From Gammaproteobacteria bacterium (GTDB lineage Bacteria > Pseudomonadota > Gammaproteobacteria > Steroidobacterales > Rariloculaceae): a DNA stretch of 64,000 bases. Positions within the stretch are counted from its first letter, which is position 1. Every line of letters starts with the position of its first letter. The position numbers and the translations under genes are program-made. The notes under the pieces are model-generated. The model worked only from the letters and a program-made list of their open reading frames with translations. It was not told where the DNA came from and did not search any database. The stretch is from contig DASVDR010000020.1 in assembly GCA_036381015.1 (NCBI GenBank), positions 36,338 through 100,337 of the forward strand, in the 5' to 3' direction. This document shows, in pieces, positions 23,932 through 34,134 of this stretch.

Positions 23932-25128
23932 TTACTCCGCCGGGCGCTCCCACCCCTGCTCGAAGTGCTCCTCCCAATTCTGCGCCCACGGCCGGCCGAA
24001 GTAGTCGACGTAGCCCTCGTCGAGCGGCGTCAGCTGTGTCGGCCTCCCGTCCGGCCCGTTCACGATCGTGCTCTGCACGCGGCATTCCACATAGGTGTAG
24101 CGCCGGTCCTGATCGTCGATGCCGGCGGCACGGTCCCAAGGCATCATGGTGTGGAGCGGCTGCTTGAACGCTTCCGGGTCGTAGAACGTCGCCTCGACGA
24201 CGAGCCCGCCCCCGTCCTCTTGCGGCCGGATCACCTCGATCACCTCGAGGGAGTTGCTGAACTCGAACATCGAGTGCGACAGGGTCCACCCTTGGACGTT
24301 CGCCGTCCACGCGACGAGCGTGTCGCCGTCCCAGAAGCCGACGGTCTCCCCGTACCACTGCGGGACCTGCTGCACGTGCTTCTGGCCGATCAGCACCTTG
24401 CGGATGAAGTTGTCGGCGACGCCGGCGAGGAACTGCACCTGGTCGGGCGTGACGAGCACCTCGACGTCCCGCAGCGAGAACTCCGCCCACCAGCGCATCA
24501 ACCCTTCGGGGTAGCAGAAGGCGGCCATCCACTGCGGCGCGTTGCTGACCGCCTCGTGGTAGTTCATCTGCGTCATCCGCTTCTGATACTCCGGGGTCAG
24601 CAGCGACAGGACGGTCGCCGCTTGCACGTTCCGGCCGAAAAGCCACTGGTCGGCCCGGCCGCCGCGACGATACCAGCCGTCCCAGTCGGGCAGCGTCTCA
24701 CGCGTGTGCTGGGTGGGGCCGCCGTGTGCCTTCGCTTGCTCGAGCAGCGCCGCATAGTGCTCGGCCGCGGTCTTGTACTCGTAAGGGCTCACGAGGTCCT
24801 CGATCGGGCGGTCGACGCTGCAGTCGCCCCAGTGGCCTACGCGGCCTTGGTTCCACATGTCCGTGAGCTGGCGCGGCGTGTTGCATCGCGTATAGCGCGG
24901 GTCGGTCCAGTACTCGCTGTCCAGGTAGAAATTCTCGGTGGTGAAAAGATCCACCGGCAGCGGCTCGACGCCGGGGGGCGGGTTCGGCGATGAGCCTTCC
25001 TGGGGCCCGCCTTGAATGGCGATCGTGCCGAAATCTTCCGGCGCCGGGGCCGCGTCGTCCTGAGCGATCGCGGCGGCCGAGCCGAGCCCGGCCAGCAGGG
25101 CGATCGAAAAAGTCGTCGTATGCGTCAT
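23932..25128 (-). CDS. exported protein of unknown function, partner of DUF6152 gene
   Basis: 398 residues with a signal peptide ([23 protein letters not shown]). I do not recognise a named domain. The mature protein is rich in Trp, Tyr and acidic residues and has scattered cysteines (RCNTP, GDCSV, FCYPEG, VECRV). The stretch [15 protein letters not shown] ... [12 protein letters not shown] ... [10 protein letters not shown] resembles a GDTLV / ERF / DP-kP pattern seen in exported proteins that accompany DUF6152 genes in soil bacteria; this is from memory of the pattern, not a search. The second in-frame ATG (25128) is preferred as it gives a clean signal sequence after GGAGG. It is probably co-transcribed with the DUF6152 gene. 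Confidence 0.7.
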   Translation of the reverse strand: MTHTTTFSIALLAGLGSAAAIAQDDAAPAPEDFGTIAIQGGPQEGSSPNPPPGVEPLPVDLFTTENFYLDSEYWTDPRYTRCNTPRQLTDMWNQGRVGHWGDCSVDRPIEDLVSPYEYKTAAEHYAALLEQAKAHGGPTQHTRETLPDWDGWYRRGGRADQWLFGRNVQAATVLSLLTPEYQKRMTQMNYHEAVSNAPQWMAAFCYPEGLMRWWAEFSLRDVEVLVTPDQVQFLAGVADNFIRKVLIGQKHVQQVPQWYGETVGFWDGDTLVAWTANVQGWTLSHSMFEFSNSLEVIEVIRPQEDGGGLVVEATFYDPEAFKQPLHTMMPWDRAAGIDDQDRRYTYVECRVQSTIVNGPDGRPTQLTPLDEGYVDYFGRPWAQNWEEHFEQGWERPAE

Positions 25129-25381
25129 GGCGATTGCAGTGTCCTCCTGCATCCAAGTCGTAGCGCCGCAGGCTGGCAGCCGCGAGGCCCCCGCCGCCGG
25201 TCAGGCCGCTCTCCGCTTCCGAAACCCGAAGCCGAGCGGGGCTTTCCCGATGGTCGAGGAATCATACCCCCAGACGAATCGGGCGTCGAAATCGGAGCTG
25301 CCGTACGATTCGGCCGCCGGGTGCCGCGCGTGGAGACGGTCGGACTTCACGCCGATCCGGCGTGCCGACGATCTCCGGAGG

Positions 25382-26206
25382 CTAATCCACGGGCCGCAGC
25401 AGCTCGTTCAGGCTCGTCTTCGCGCGGGTCTTCTCGTCCACCTTCTTGACGATCACGGCGCAGTAGAGCCCGTAGCGGCCGTCCTTCGAAGGCAGCGTGC
25501 CGGGGACGACGACGGAGCCCGCGGGCACGCGCCCCTGAAGGATCTCGCCGGTCTCGCGGTCGTAGATCCGCGTGCTGCGGCTGATGAAGACGCCCATCGC
25601 GATCACGCTGCCGCGCTCGACGACGACGCCCTCCACGATCTCGGAGCGCGCGCCGATGAAGCAGTCGTCCTCGATGACCGTCGGCGAGGCCTGCAGCGGC
25701 TCGAGCACGCCGCCAATACCGGCGCCGCCGGAGAGGTGCACGTTGCGGCCGATCTGCGCGCAGCTGCCGACCGTCGCCCACGTGTCGATCATCGTGCCGC
25801 GGTCGACATAGGCGCCGATGTTCACGAACGACGGCATCAGCACGACGTCCGGCGCGACGTAGGCGCCGCGGCGGACGACGGCATCCGGGACGACGCGCGT
25901 GCCGGCGCTCGCGAAGCGCTCCGGCGTGTAGGCCGCGTACTTGAGCGGCACCTTGTCGTAGAAGCGCGTGTGCCCGGCGTCCACGACGCGATTCTCGCGG
26001 ATACGGAACGAGAGCAGCACGGCTTTCTTCAGCCACTCGTTCACCTTCCACTCGCCGTCGCGCTTCTCGGCGACGCGGAACGTCCCGGAGTCGAGCCCGG
26101 CGATCGCCTGCTCGATCGCGTCTTCCAGCTCGGCGTCGACGCTCTGCGGCGAAAGCTCCGCGCGGCGTTCCCACGCGGCGTCGATGACGGCGCTGAGCTC
26201 TGTCAT
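25382..26206 (-). CDS. dapD: 2,3,4,5-tetrahydropyridine-2,6-dicarboxylate N-succinyltransferase
   Basis: 274 residues, the length of E. coli DapD. The enzyme succinylates tetrahydrodipicolinate in lysine/meso-DAP synthesis; its product is later deacylated by DapE, also in this window. After an N-terminal helical domain the left-handed beta-helix of hexapeptide repeats runs from about residue 105 to 215 ([36 protein letters not shown]), then the C-terminal [27 protein letters not shown]. It is third in the map-glnD-dapD order, 92 nt after glnD with a REP copy between. Confidence 0.96.
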   Translation of the reverse strand: MTELSAVIDAAWERRAELSPQSVDAELEDAIEQAIAGLDSGTFRVAEKRDGEWKVNEWLKKAVLLSFRIRENRVVDAGHTRFYDKVPLKYAAYTPERFASAGTRVVPDAVVRRGAYVAPDVVLMPSFVNIGAYVDRGTMIDTWATVGSCAQIGRNVHLSGGAGIGGVLEPLQASPTVIEDDCFIGARSEIVEGVVVERGSVIAMGVFISRSTRIYDRETGEILQGRVPAGSVVVPGTLPSKDGRYGLYCAVIVKKVDEKTRAKTSLNELLRPVD

Positions 26207-26273
26207 GTTCTTTCGGCTCCTTCCGCTCCCCGTTTCCCGGCGCGAAGACTACCGCATCCGGCGGCCGGCGGGG

Positions 26274-26298
26274 AAAAAGGGCGTCTGACACCCTTTTT
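26274..26298. repeat. REP-like palindrome between glnD and dapD
   Basis: A5-GGGCGTCTGACACCC-T5, ending directly at the glnD stop codon (26299). One arm base differs from the common core (GGGCGTC against GGTGTC), giving a G-T/C mismatch in the stem. It could attenuate transcription from glnD into dapD. Confidence 0.8.
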
Positions 26299-28983
26299 CT
26301 ATTGCGGGTCGCTTTCGGACACGGCCTTCCGCAGCGCTTCCTCGAGCCGCCGCGACTGCTCGTCGTCGAGCGGCCGGTTGTCCTCGGTGGTGACGAAGAA
26401 GACGTCCTCGGCGCGCTCGCCGATCGTCGCGATTTTCGCGTTCTGAAGCGCGACGCCCTCCCGCTCGAAGACCTTCGCGACCTGGAGCAGAAGCCCGGGG
26501 CGGTCCCCGGCGACGAGCTCGATCACCGTGCGCTCGTTCGTCGCGTCGTTCGTGATCGCGACCTGCACGGGCGTCGTGAACATCCGCACCTGGCGCGGCG
26601 CCCGGCGGCTCACCCGGAGCGGCGCCGCGTGGTCGCTCGTCAGCACCTTCAAGAGCCGCTGGCGGATTTCAGCGAGCCGCCGCTGGCCGACGATCGGGCT
26701 GCCGTCGCTTTCGAGCACACGATAGGTGTCGAGATTCTGCGTCTCGGTCATCGGCACGATCCGCGCGTCCACGATCGTGAGGCCGAGCTCGTCGAGCACG
26801 GCCGTGGCGCGCATGAACGAGCGCATCTCCTTCGACGCGTGCACCATCACGGCCGTGAGGCCTTCCGACCCCACTTCCTCGACATCGACGACGATCGACG
26901 TCGGCGTCGGAGCCTCGGTCAGGACGCGCGTGTGCCACGCGATCTCCTCGGGCCGGTGCCGCAGGAAATACTCCTCCGTGAAGCTCGCCCAGATGTGCTG
27001 CCAGCGCAGCGGATCGAGGCCCTGCTCGTGCAGGAGCTGCTCGGCGCGCGCCTGCTTCTCGAGGATCAGCTCGTCCTTGTCGATCGGGTTCGAGAAGCCG
27101 CGCCGCAGCGCCCGCTTCGTGAGCTCATAGAGCTCGAGAAACAGCGTGTCCTTCCACGAGTTCCAGATCTTCGGGTTCGTGCCCCGCACGTCGGCGACCG
27201 TGAGCACGTAAAGGTAGTCGAGATGCGTCTCGTCGCCGACCGCGCGCGCGAACTCGTCGATGACCCTGAGGTCGTGCAGATCCTTCTTCTGCGCCGTCAG
27301 CGACAGGAGCAAGTGATTGCGGACGAGCCACGCGACGAGGCGCGCGTCGTACCGGCTCATGCCGTGCTCGAGGCAGAACGCTTCCGCGTCGACCGCGCCG
27401 AGCTCCGAGTGGTCGCCGCCCCGGCCCTTCGCGATGTCGTGGAAGAGCCCGGCGAGGTAGGCGACCTCGGGCTTCTCGAGCCGCTGCATGACTGCGCTGC
27501 AATGCGGGAACTCGTGGTCGAAGCGCTTCAGCGCGAAACGGCGCAGGTTCTCGACGACGAACAGCGTGTGCGCGTCGACCGTGTACGCGTGGAACAGGTC
27601 GTACTGCATCCGGCCTACGACGCGGCCGAAGGCGGGAATGTAGAGACCGAGCACACCGTAGGTGTTCATCCGCTTCAACGTCCGCGTGACGCCTTGCGGC
27701 GCGCGCAGGATGTCGAGGAAGAGTCGATGATGCCGCGGGTTCTGCCGGAACTCCTCGTCGATCAGCCAGAGGTGCTGCTTGATCAGCGCGATCGTGCGTG
27801 CGCTGATCCCTTTCAGATCGAGGTTCTGCTCGAGCAGCAGAAAGATCTCGAGGAGCGCGGAAGGCTCGCGCGCGAACACGTTGTCGTCCACGGCTTCGAT
27901 GTAGCCGTGGCGCTCCTGGAAGCGCGCATTCAACGGAACCGCCGGCTCGTCCTCGTCGAGCAGGATCGCCTCCTCGAAGAGCTGCAGCAGCATCTCGTTC
28001 AGGCGGCTGATCTCCATCACGGTGCGGTAGTAGCGCTGCATCAGCTGCTCCACCGCGAGCGTGAAGCTCGCGTCCTCGTAGCCGAGCATCTGCGCGAGCT
28101 TGATCTGATAGTCGAAGAGGAGGCGGTCCTCGCGCCGGCCGGTCAGCAGGTGGAGCCCGAAGCGGACGCGCCACAGGAACGCCTGGCCGTTCAGCAGGAT
28201 CCTGAGCTGCCCTTCGGTCAGGAAGTCGTGGTCGACGAGCTGCTCGAGCCGCTCGATCCCCAGATGGCGGCTCGCGACCCACCCGATCGTCTGAATGTCG
28301 CGCAAGCCCCCCGGGCTGCCTTTCACGTTCGGCTCGAGGTTGTAGGCCGTGTCGTGGAAGTGATGATGGCGCGCCTGCTGCTCCGCGACCTTCGCGTGGA
28401 AGAAGTCGGCCGTGCTCCACATCCGATCGGGCCCGATCCGCTCGGGGAGGGCGCCGAACAGCCGGCCCGGGCCCGCGAGGAGGCGGGTCTCCATCAGCGC
28501 CGTGAGGACCGTCACGTCGCCGCGTGCCTGCATCTCGCAGTCGTCGAGCGTGCGCACGCTGTGGCCGACCTCGAGGCCGATGTCCCACAGAAACGTCAGG
28601 AAGCGGCTGATCGAGTCGTCGGCGGACCGGTCCGACGCGCCGTCGATCAGGACCAGGAGATCGATGTCCGAGTCGGGATGCAGCTCCCCGCGGCCGTAGC
28701 CGCCGACGGCGACGAGGTCGGCCTCGGCCGCGATACGTCTGCCGAAATGATGCCAGCAGGCGAGGATGATCTCGTCGATCGCCAGCGCACGGCCGCGCAC
28801 GAGCGTCTCGATCGGCTCGTTCGCCATGAAGCGGCGCCGCAGCGAATCGTCGGCCGCCCGGAGCGCCGCGCGGAACACCGCGAGGGGCTGCGAGCCGTCC
28901 GCGAGCGCTGCGGCGAGCGCGTCACGGTCGATCGGCGGCGCGGCCGCGGCCGGCGCGCCGTCCGATGCCAACGGCGTGACCAT
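26299..28983 (-). CDS. glnD: bifunctional [protein-PII] uridylyltransferase/uridylyl-removing enzyme
   Basis: 894 residues. GlnD modifies PII with UMP when glutamine is low and removes it when glutamine is high. The nucleotidyltransferase motif is [19 protein letters not shown] near residue 95, followed by the GlnD linker [14 protein letters not shown]. The HD domain has [21 protein letters not shown] (about 505-525), and two C-terminal ACT domains bind glutamine ([16 protein letters not shown] and [16 protein letters not shown]). The ATG directly follows the map stop with no gap, so it is cotranscribed with map. Confidence 0.97.
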   Translation of the reverse strand: MVTPLASDGAPAAAAPPIDRDALAAALADGSQPLAVFRAALRAADDSLRRRFMANEPIETLVRGRALAIDEIILACWHHFGRRIAAEADLVAVGGYGRGELHPDSDIDLLVLIDGASDRSADDSISRFLTFLWDIGLEVGHSVRTLDDCEMQARGDVTVLTALMETRLLAGPGRLFGALPERIGPDRMWSTADFFHAKVAEQQARHHHFHDTAYNLEPNVKGSPGGLRDIQTIGWVASRHLGIERLEQLVDHDFLTEGQLRILLNGQAFLWRVRFGLHLLTGRREDRLLFDYQIKLAQMLGYEDASFTLAVEQLMQRYYRTVMEISRLNEMLLQLFEEAILLDEDEPAVPLNARFQERHGYIEAVDDNVFAREPSALLEIFLLLEQNLDLKGISARTIALIKQHLWLIDEEFRQNPRHHRLFLDILRAPQGVTRTLKRMNTYGVLGLYIPAFGRVVGRMQYDLFHAYTVDAHTLFVVENLRRFALKRFDHEFPHCSAVMQRLEKPEVAYLAGLFHDIAKGRGGDHSELGAVDAEAFCLEHGMSRYDARLVAWLVRNHLLLSLTAQKKDLHDLRVIDEFARAVGDETHLDYLYVLTVADVRGTNPKIWNSWKDTLFLELYELTKRALRRGFSNPIDKDELILEKQARAEQLLHEQGLDPLRWQHIWASFTEEYFLRHRPEEIAWHTRVLTEAPTPTSIVVDVEEVGSEGLTAVMVHASKEMRSFMRATAVLDELGLTIVDARIVPMTETQNLDTYRVLESDGSPIVGQRRLAEIRQRLLKVLTSDHAAPLRVSRRAPRQVRMFTTPVQVAITNDATNERTVIELVAGDRPGLLLQVAKVFEREGVALQNAKIATIGERAEDVFFVTTEDNRPLDDEQSRRLEEALRKAVSESDPQ

Positions 28984-29754
28984 CTATTCTTCGCGATCCC
29001 GAGCGCCGAGGGTGAGCACTTCATGGCCGCCGTCGGTGACGAGCACCGTGTGCTCCCATTGCGCGGAGAGCGAATGATCCTTCGTGACCACGGTCCAGCC
29101 GTCGGCGAGGAGCTTCACCTCGCGCCGGCCCGCATTGATCATCGGCTCCACCGTGATCGTCATGCCGGGCACGAGCTCGAGGCCGCTGCCGGGCTTGCCG
29201 TAGTGGAGCACCTGCGGGTCCTCGTGGAACTGCCGGCCGATGCCGTGACCGCAGTACTCGCGCACGACCGAGAAGCGGTGCTGCTCCACGTAGCTCTGGA
29301 TCGCGTGGCCGATGTCGCCGAGCCGCGCGCCGGGCCTGACCCTGCGGATGCCCTCCCACATCGCCTCGTGGCACACCTTGCTCAAGCGCTCGCCGATGAC
29401 GGTGGGCTCGCCGACGTAGAACATGCGGCTCGTGTCGCCGTGGAAGCCCTCCTTGATGACCGTGACGTCGATGTTGACGATGTCGCCGCTCTTCAGCTTC
29501 TTGTCGCTCGGGATGCCGTGGCAGACGACGTGGTTCACCGACGTGCAGATCGATTTCGGGAAGCCGCGGTAGTTGAGCGGCGCGGGAATCGCCTCGAGCT
29601 CGTTGACGATGTAGTCGTGGCAGATGCGATTCAGCTCGTCGGTGGACACGCCCGGCTGCACGTGCGGGGCGATCATGTCCAGCACGTCGGCCGCCAAGCG
29701 GCCGGCGATACGCATCTTCTCCTGCTCTTCAGGCGTTTTGACGGTAATGGCCAA
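28984..29754 (-). CDS. map: methionine aminopeptidase, type I
   Basis: 256 residues from the TTG at 29754. It removes the N-terminal Met of nascent proteins. All five metal ligands are visible: the two Asp in [20 protein letters not shown], His in [12 protein letters not shown], Glu in TVEPMI and Glu in QWEHTVLVT. The TTG start gives (M)[20 protein letters not shown], matching the family N-terminus; the frame is open to another TTG at 29790, and no ATG is available upstream of residue 13. Divergent from rpsB; TAG abuts the glnD ATG. Confidence 0.95.
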   Translation of the reverse strand: MAITVKTPEEQEKMRIAGRLAADVLDMIAPHVQPGVSTDELNRICHDYIVNELEAIPAPLNYRGFPKSICTSVNHVVCHGIPSDKKLKSGDIVNIDVTVIKEGFHGDTSRMFYVGEPTVIGERLSKVCHEAMWEGIRRVRPGARLGDIGHAIQSYVEQHRFSVVREYCGHGIGRQFHEDPQVLHYGKPGSGLELVPGMTITVEPMINAGRREVKLLADGWTVVTKDHSLSAQWEHTVLVTDGGHEVLTLGARDREE

Positions 29755-29899
29755 GGTACCGGATTTGAACGTCGTGAAGCTCGCTTGCAACGCTGCCGGA
29801 CGGGCTCGACGAGGTTTGCGCGGCCGCCGCAGCCCGCGGCAAACTTCACGCGCTCCGCGAAGCGCACGTCCGGCACCTGCGCCGCCGCGGCGCGAGCGT

Positions 29900-29928
29900 T
29901 TGTTGCACCGAGCGTGCTATGGTATAAA
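29900..29928 (+). promoter_or_regulatory. candidate rpsB-tsf promoter
   Basis: TTGTTG (29900-29905) and TATAAA (29923-29928) are separated by 17 bp in an otherwise GC-rich gap. TTGCAC (29903-29908) is an alternative -35 but only 14 bp away. The leader would be about 130 nt. Confidence 0.5.
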
Positions 29929-29985
29929 GCGCGCGCTTTCGAGGCAATTCGCGCTTCGGGGGCGTCATCACACACACGCGCCGGT

Positions 29986-30018
29986 CACCCGCCGGCCGGG
30001 TGCCCCGCCTCGGCGGGG
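29986..30018 (+). promoter_or_regulatory. tandem stem-loops in the rpsB leader
   Basis: CACCCG/CGGGTG (29986-29991 with 29997-30002, 5-nt loop) is directly followed by CCCCGCC/GGCGGGG (30003-30009 with 30012-30018). Ribosomal protein S2 represses its own operon through the rpsB leader in E. coli, so these stems are candidates for the S2 target; the assignment is inference. Confidence 0.35.
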
Positions 30019-30063
30019 TCGCCGCGGGGGCGCGTGGAGGATCAACCCGTACCAGGAGCTTCC

Positions 30064-31065
30064 ATGGCCGACCTCAGCATGCGGCGGATGCTGGAAGCGG
30101 GCGTCCATTTCGGACACCAGACCCGCTTCTGGAACCCGAAGATGGCCCCGTACATCTTCGGCGAACGCAACAAGATTCACATCATCAACCTCGAGAAGAC
30201 GCTGCCTCTGTACCTCGAGGCCGCGGAGTTCGTCCGCAAGCTCGTCGCGGACGGCGGCACGGTGCTCTTCGTCGGCTCGAAGCGAGCCGCACGGGAGGCG
30301 ATCACCATCGAGGCCGTCCGCTGCGGCATGCCGTACGTCAGCCAGCGCTGGCTCGGCGGCATGCTCACGAACTTCAAGACGATCCGCCAGTCGATCAAGC
30401 GGCTGAAGGAGCTCGAGGAGATCACCGAGGCCGGCGGCGGCAGCGAGTTCACGAAGAAGGAGCTGCTCACGCTCTCGCGCGAGCGCGACAAGCTCCAGCG
30501 CGCCCTCGGCGGCATCAAGGAGATGGAGTCCCTGCCCGACGCGGTCTTCGTGATCGACGTCGGCCACGAGGAGATCGCCGTCAAGGAGGCCCAGAAGCTC
30601 GGTATCCCCGTCGTCGCGATCGTCGACACGAACTGCTCCCCGGACGGGATCGACTATCCGATCCCGGGGAACGACGACGCGATGCGCGCGATTCACCTCT
30701 ACGCCGCGGGCATCGCGGACGCCGTGCTGGCCGGGAAGGCTTCGATCCCCGAGGTGCCGTCCGGCGACGACGAGTTCGTCGAGCTCGACGAGGAAGGCCG
30801 CCCGAAGGTCGGCACCGGGAAGAAGAAGGCGGCGGCGAAGAAACGTCCGCGCGCGGCGAAGGTCCGGACGAAGGCCGAGGCGACCGCGGAGTCGGCGGTT
30901 CGGGAGGCACAGCCTCCGGCCGGCGAAAGCGGAGCGGAGCCGGCGCAACCGTCCGCGGCCGGCGACGCGGCGAAGGAAGCCGAGCAGGCGGCGCCCGCGG
31001 GCGAGGCGGCCGAAGCGCCGGGCGAGACCGAGGAAGCGCCGGGCGAGACCGGGGCGAATCCGTAG
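30064..31065 (+). CDS. rpsB: 30S ribosomal protein S2 with long C-terminal tail
   Basis: 333 residues against 241 in E. coli. The S2 core (residues 1-~230) is typical: [48 protein letters not shown] and [19 protein letters not shown]. The last ~100 residues are a low-complexity Ala/Glu/Lys/Pro tail that begins basic ([15 protein letters not shown]) and ends acidic ([17 protein letters not shown]). The ATG follows AGGAG at 6 nt. First gene of rpsB-tsf-pyrH-frr. The tail has no assignable fold and could be disordered on the ribosome surface. Confidence 0.96.
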   Translation: MADLSMRRMLEAGVHFGHQTRFWNPKMAPYIFGERNKIHIINLEKTLPLYLEAAEFVRKLVADGGTVLFVGSKRAAREAITIEAVRCGMPYVSQRWLGGMLTNFKTIRQSIKRLKELEEITEAGGGSEFTKKELLTLSRERDKLQRALGGIKEMESLPDAVFVIDVGHEEIAVKEAQKLGIPVVAIVDTNCSPDGIDYPIPGNDDAMRAIHLYAAGIADAVLAGKASIPEVPSGDDEFVELDEEGRPKVGTGKKKAAAKKRPRAAKVRTKAEATAESAVREAQPPAGESGAEPAQPSAAGDAAKEAEQAAPAGEAAEAPGETEEAPGETGANP

Positions 31066-31130
31066 CGCCCCTCCCGGAAACCCGGACGAGCGCCCCCGTG
31101 GCGCTCCCCGATACGAGACAGAGGACCGGC

Positions 31131-32009
31131 ATGGAAATCAAACCGGCGTTGGTGAAGGCCCTGCGCGAGCGCACGGGCGCGGGCATGATGGATTGCAAGA
31201 ACGCGCTCGTCGAGGCCGAAGGCGATATCGAGCGCGCGGCCGAGCTGCTGCGCAAGTCCGGCCAGGCGAAGGCCGACAAGAAGGCCTCGCGCGTCGCGGC
31301 CGAGGGCGCGGTGCTCGTGAAGAGCGCCCCGGCCGGCGGCCGGCACGTCGTCGTCGAGGTGAACTCGGAGACCGATTTCGTCGCGAAGGACGATAACTTC
31401 CGGAGGTTCGCCGACGTCGTGGCCGACGCGGCCCTCGAGCATGCGCCGCGCGATCTCGACGCGCTGATGCAGCTCCCGATCGGCGGCGAGACGCTCGAGG
31501 AGGCGCGCCGCGCGCTGGTCGCGAAGATCGGCGAGAACATTGCCGTGCGCCGGTTCGACGTGCTCGAGAGCGCCAACGAGGTGGGCGCGTACGTGCACAT
31601 GGGCCGGATCGGCGTGCTGGTCGAGGTCGAGGGCGGGGACGGGGACCTCGCGCGCGATCTGGCGATGCAGGTCGCGGCCACGTCCCCGCGCTACGTGACC
31701 CCGGACGACGTGCCGCAGGACGCCCTCGACAAGGAGCGCGAGATCCTGACGGCGCAGGCCGCGCAGGAAGGCAAGCCCGAGCCGATCGTCGCGAAGATGG
31801 TCGAGGGGCGGCTTCGCAAGTACCTGGACGAGGTCACCCTCGTCGGGCAGCCGTTCGTGAAGGACCCGGACACCCGGGTACGGGATCTGTTGAAGCAGGC
31901 GGGCGCGCGCGTCGTCCGATTCCTGCGCTACGAGGTCGGCGAGGGCATCGAAAAGCCGCGTGTGGACTTCGCCGAGGAGGTCATGGCGCAAGCCTCGCAG
32001 ACCCGCTAA
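31131..32009 (+). CDS. tsf: translation elongation factor Ts
   Basis: 292 residues, full length. EF-Ts is the nucleotide exchange factor of EF-Tu. The N-terminal UBA-like region holds ALRERTGAGMMDCKNALVEA, and the core has the EF-Tu contact segment VEVNSETDFVAKDDNF. The C-terminal part ends with LLKQAGARVVRFLRYEVGEGIEK. The ATG at 31131 is preceded by GAGGA and lies 65 nt after rpsB. Confidence 0.97.
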   Translation: MEIKPALVKALRERTGAGMMDCKNALVEAEGDIERAAELLRKSGQAKADKKASRVAAEGAVLVKSAPAGGRHVVVEVNSETDFVAKDDNFRRFADVVADAALEHAPRDLDALMQLPIGGETLEEARRALVAKIGENIAVRRFDVLESANEVGAYVHMGRIGVLVEVEGGDGDLARDLAMQVAATSPRYVTPDDVPQDALDKEREILTAQAAQEGKPEPIVAKMVEGRLRKYLDEVTLVGQPFVKDPDTRVRDLLKQAGARVVRFLRYEVGEGIEKPRVDFAEEVMAQASQTR

Positions 32010-32067
32010 TCTTGTTTGACGGCCGGCGCGAAGCTTGCGGCCGGCCGGCGCGCACGAGCGAGGAGCA

Positions 32068-32817
32068 ATGACCGAAGGGGAGCCTGCCTACCGAAGAATC
32101 CTGCTGAAGCTCAGCGGCGAGGCGTTGCTGGGCAAACAGCACTACGGCATCGACCCCGACGTCATTCAGCGCATCGCCTCCGAGGTGGCCGAGGTCGCCG
32201 CGATGGGCGTCGAGGTCGGTCTCGTGATCGGCGGCGGCAACATCTTCCGCGGGGCCGGCCTGGCCGAGGCGGGCATGGACCGCGTCACGGCGGACCACAT
32301 GGGCATGCTGGCCACCGTGATCAACGCGCTCGCGCTTCAGGATGCGCTCGAGCGCCGGGGCGTCGTGGCACGGACGATGTCCGCGCTCCAGATTCACGAG
32401 GTCTGCGAGGACTACATCCGCCGGCGCGCGATCCGCCATCTCGAGAAGGGGCGGATCGTGATCTTCGCGGCCGGCACCGGCAATCCGTTCTTCACGACCG
32501 ATACGGCCGCGAGCCTGCGCGCGATCGAGATCGGGGCCGACGTGCTGATCAAGGCGACGAAGGTCGACGGCGTCTACTCGGCCGATCCGATGAAGGATCC
32601 CACGGCGGTCCGCTACCGCAGCCTCTCCTACGACCAGGTGCTCGCCGAGAACCTGCAGGTCATGGATGCCACGGCGATCGTCATGTGCCGCGCCAACAAC
32701 CTGCCGCTCGTCGTGTTCAATCTGAACAACCCAGGCGATCTGATCCGGGTCGTGCGCGGTCAGAGCCTCGGCACCTCCGTCGCGAACCAGTTGCCCCGCA
32801 CGGGAACGAGCCCATGA
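32068..32817 (+). CDS. pyrH: UMP kinase
   Basis: 249 residues, amino acid kinase fold. It phosphorylates UMP to UDP and is inhibited by UTP, feeding CTP synthase (pyrG, also here). [21 protein letters not shown] and [13 protein letters not shown] are the nucleotide-binding motifs, and [12 protein letters not shown] is the UMPK signature. AGGAG lies 5 nt before the ATG at 32068. The stop overlaps frr (ATGA). Confidence 0.97.
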   Translation: MTEGEPAYRRILLKLSGEALLGKQHYGIDPDVIQRIASEVAEVAAMGVEVGLVIGGGNIFRGAGLAEAGMDRVTADHMGMLATVINALALQDALERRGVVARTMSALQIHEVCEDYIRRRAIRHLEKGRIVIFAAGTGNPFFTTDTAASLRAIEIGADVLIKATKVDGVYSADPMKDPTAVRYRSLSYDQVLAENLQVMDATAIVMCRANNLPLVVFNLNNPGDLIRVVRGQSLGTSVANQLPRTGTSP

Positions 32818-33371
32818 TCGCGGACATCAAGAAGGACGCGGAACACCGCATGCAGAGGACGATCGAGTCCTTGAAGGAGGAGCTCCGGCGGCTGCGCACG
32901 GGGCGCGCGCACACGAGCCTGCTCGACCACATCACGGTCGAGTACTACGGCACGGAGGTGCCGATCTCGCAGACGGCCACGGTCACGGTCGAGGACCCGC
33001 GCACGCTCGCGGTCACGCCGTGGGAAAAGTCGATGGTGCCGGCCGTGGAGAAGGCGATCCTGACGTCGGATCTCGGGCTGACGCCCGTCTCGGCAGGCAC
33101 GGTCATCCGCGTGCCGCTGCCGCCGATGACCGAGGAGCGGCGGAAAGACCTCGTGCGGGTCGTGCGGCACGAGGGCGAGAACGCCCGCGTCGCGATCCGC
33201 AACGTGCGTCGCGACGCTCTTCAGGACGTCAAGGAGCTCCTGAAGGAGAAGGAAATCACCGAGGATGACGACCGCCGGGCGCACGACGAGATTCAAAAGC
33301 TCACCGACCGCTACGTCGCCCAGGTCGACGCGCTTCTGAAGGAAAAGGAAGCGGAAATAATGGAATTTTAG
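32814..33371 (+). CDS. frr: ribosome recycling factor
   Basis: 185 residues, exactly the size of E. coli RRF, which splits post-termination ribosomes with EF-G. The long coiled-coil domain starts with [19 protein letters not shown] and the hinge/beta domain has [22 protein letters not shown] in the usual order, ending MEF. Coupled to pyrH by an ATGA overlap and followed by uppS after 7 nt. Confidence 0.97.
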   Translation: MIADIKKDAEHRMQRTIESLKEELRRLRTGRAHTSLLDHITVEYYGTEVPISQTATVTVEDPRTLAVTPWEKSMVPAVEKAILTSDLGLTPVSAGTVIRVPLPPMTEERRKDLVRVVRHEGENARVAIRNVRRDALQDVKELLKEKEITEDDDRRAHDEIQKLTDRYVAQVDALLKEKEAEIMEF

Positions 33372-33378
33372 CCGCCCG

Positions 33379-34134
33379 ATGGTCGTCCGCGCGGCGGAGC
33401 CCAACGACAATGGGCCACCGAGGCACGTTGCCGTCATCATGGACGGCAACGGCCGGTGGGCGCGCCGGCGCGCCCTGCCTCGGCAAGTCGGCCACCGCGC
33501 GGGCATCAAGCCGGTGCGCACAACGGTCGAGTACTGCGCGTCGCGAGGCGTCGACGTGCTCACGCTCTTCGCGTTCTCGAGCGAGAACTGGCGCCGCCCG
33601 CCGGCCGAAATACGCGGGCTGATGTCGCTTTTCGTCGACGCGCTCGAACGCGAGGTCGCGACGCTCCATGCGAACGGAATCCGCCTGCGCTTCATCGGCA
33701 ACCTCGATGCGCTCGGCCCGCGGCTGCGGCGGGCGGTTGCCGCGGCCGAGGACACGACGCGCGGCAACACGCGAATGAGCCTCGTCGTCGCGGTCGCGTA
33801 CGGCGGGCGCTGGGACATCACGCAGGCGGCGCGCCGTCTCGCCGCGGAAGCCGCGGCGGGGCGCCTCGATCCCCGCGAGATCGACGAGACGCGGCTTTCG
33901 GGCGCGCTCGCGACGAGCGGCCTGCCGGCCGTCGACCTTCTGATCCGGACAGGCGGCGAGAAGCGGATCAGCAACTTCCTGCTCTGGGACATCGCGTACA
34001 GCGAGGTGTGCTTCTCCGACCTGCTGTGGCCGGATTTCACCACTGCCGAGCTCGATCGCGCGTTCGACTTCTATCGCCGCCGACAGCGGCGCTTCGGGAA
34101 AACGGGCGAGCAGATCGAGGCGGTGCGTTGCTGA
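33379..34134 (+). CDS. uppS: undecaprenyl diphosphate synthase
   Basis: 251 residues. It elongates farnesyl diphosphate with IPP to the C55 lipid carrier of cell-wall synthesis. VAVIMDGNGRWARRR carries the catalytic Asp and Arg, FAFSSENWRRP the second conserved block, and LLIRTGGEKRISNFLLWDIAYSEVCF the C-terminal IPP-binding Arg cluster. It needs isoprenoid precursors although the MEP genes normally nearby (dxr, ispD, ispF) are not here. The stop is overlapped by cdsA. Confidence 0.96.
   Translation: MVVRAAEPNDNGPPRHVAVIMDGNGRWARRRALPRQVGHRAGIKPVRTTVEYCASRGVDVLTLFAFSSENWRRPPAEIRGLMSLFVDALEREVATLHANGIRLRFIGNLDALGPRLRRAVAAAEDTTRGNTRMSLVVAVAYGGRWDITQAARRLAAEAAAGRLDPREIDETRLSGALATSGLPAVDLLIRTGGEKRISNFLLWDIAYSEVCFSDLLWPDFTTAELDRAFDFYRRRQRRFGKTGEQIEAVRC

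Larger units (their letters stand above)
29755..30063 (+). other. 309-nt map/rpsB divergent intergenic and rpsB leader
   Basis: This gap carries the rpsB promoter (29900-29928), a ~130-nt leader with two adjacent GC stem-loops (29986-30018), and AGGAG as rpsB Shine-Dalgarno sequence at 30054-30058. I see no small ORF or RNA gene in the map-proximal half. Confidence 0.5.
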
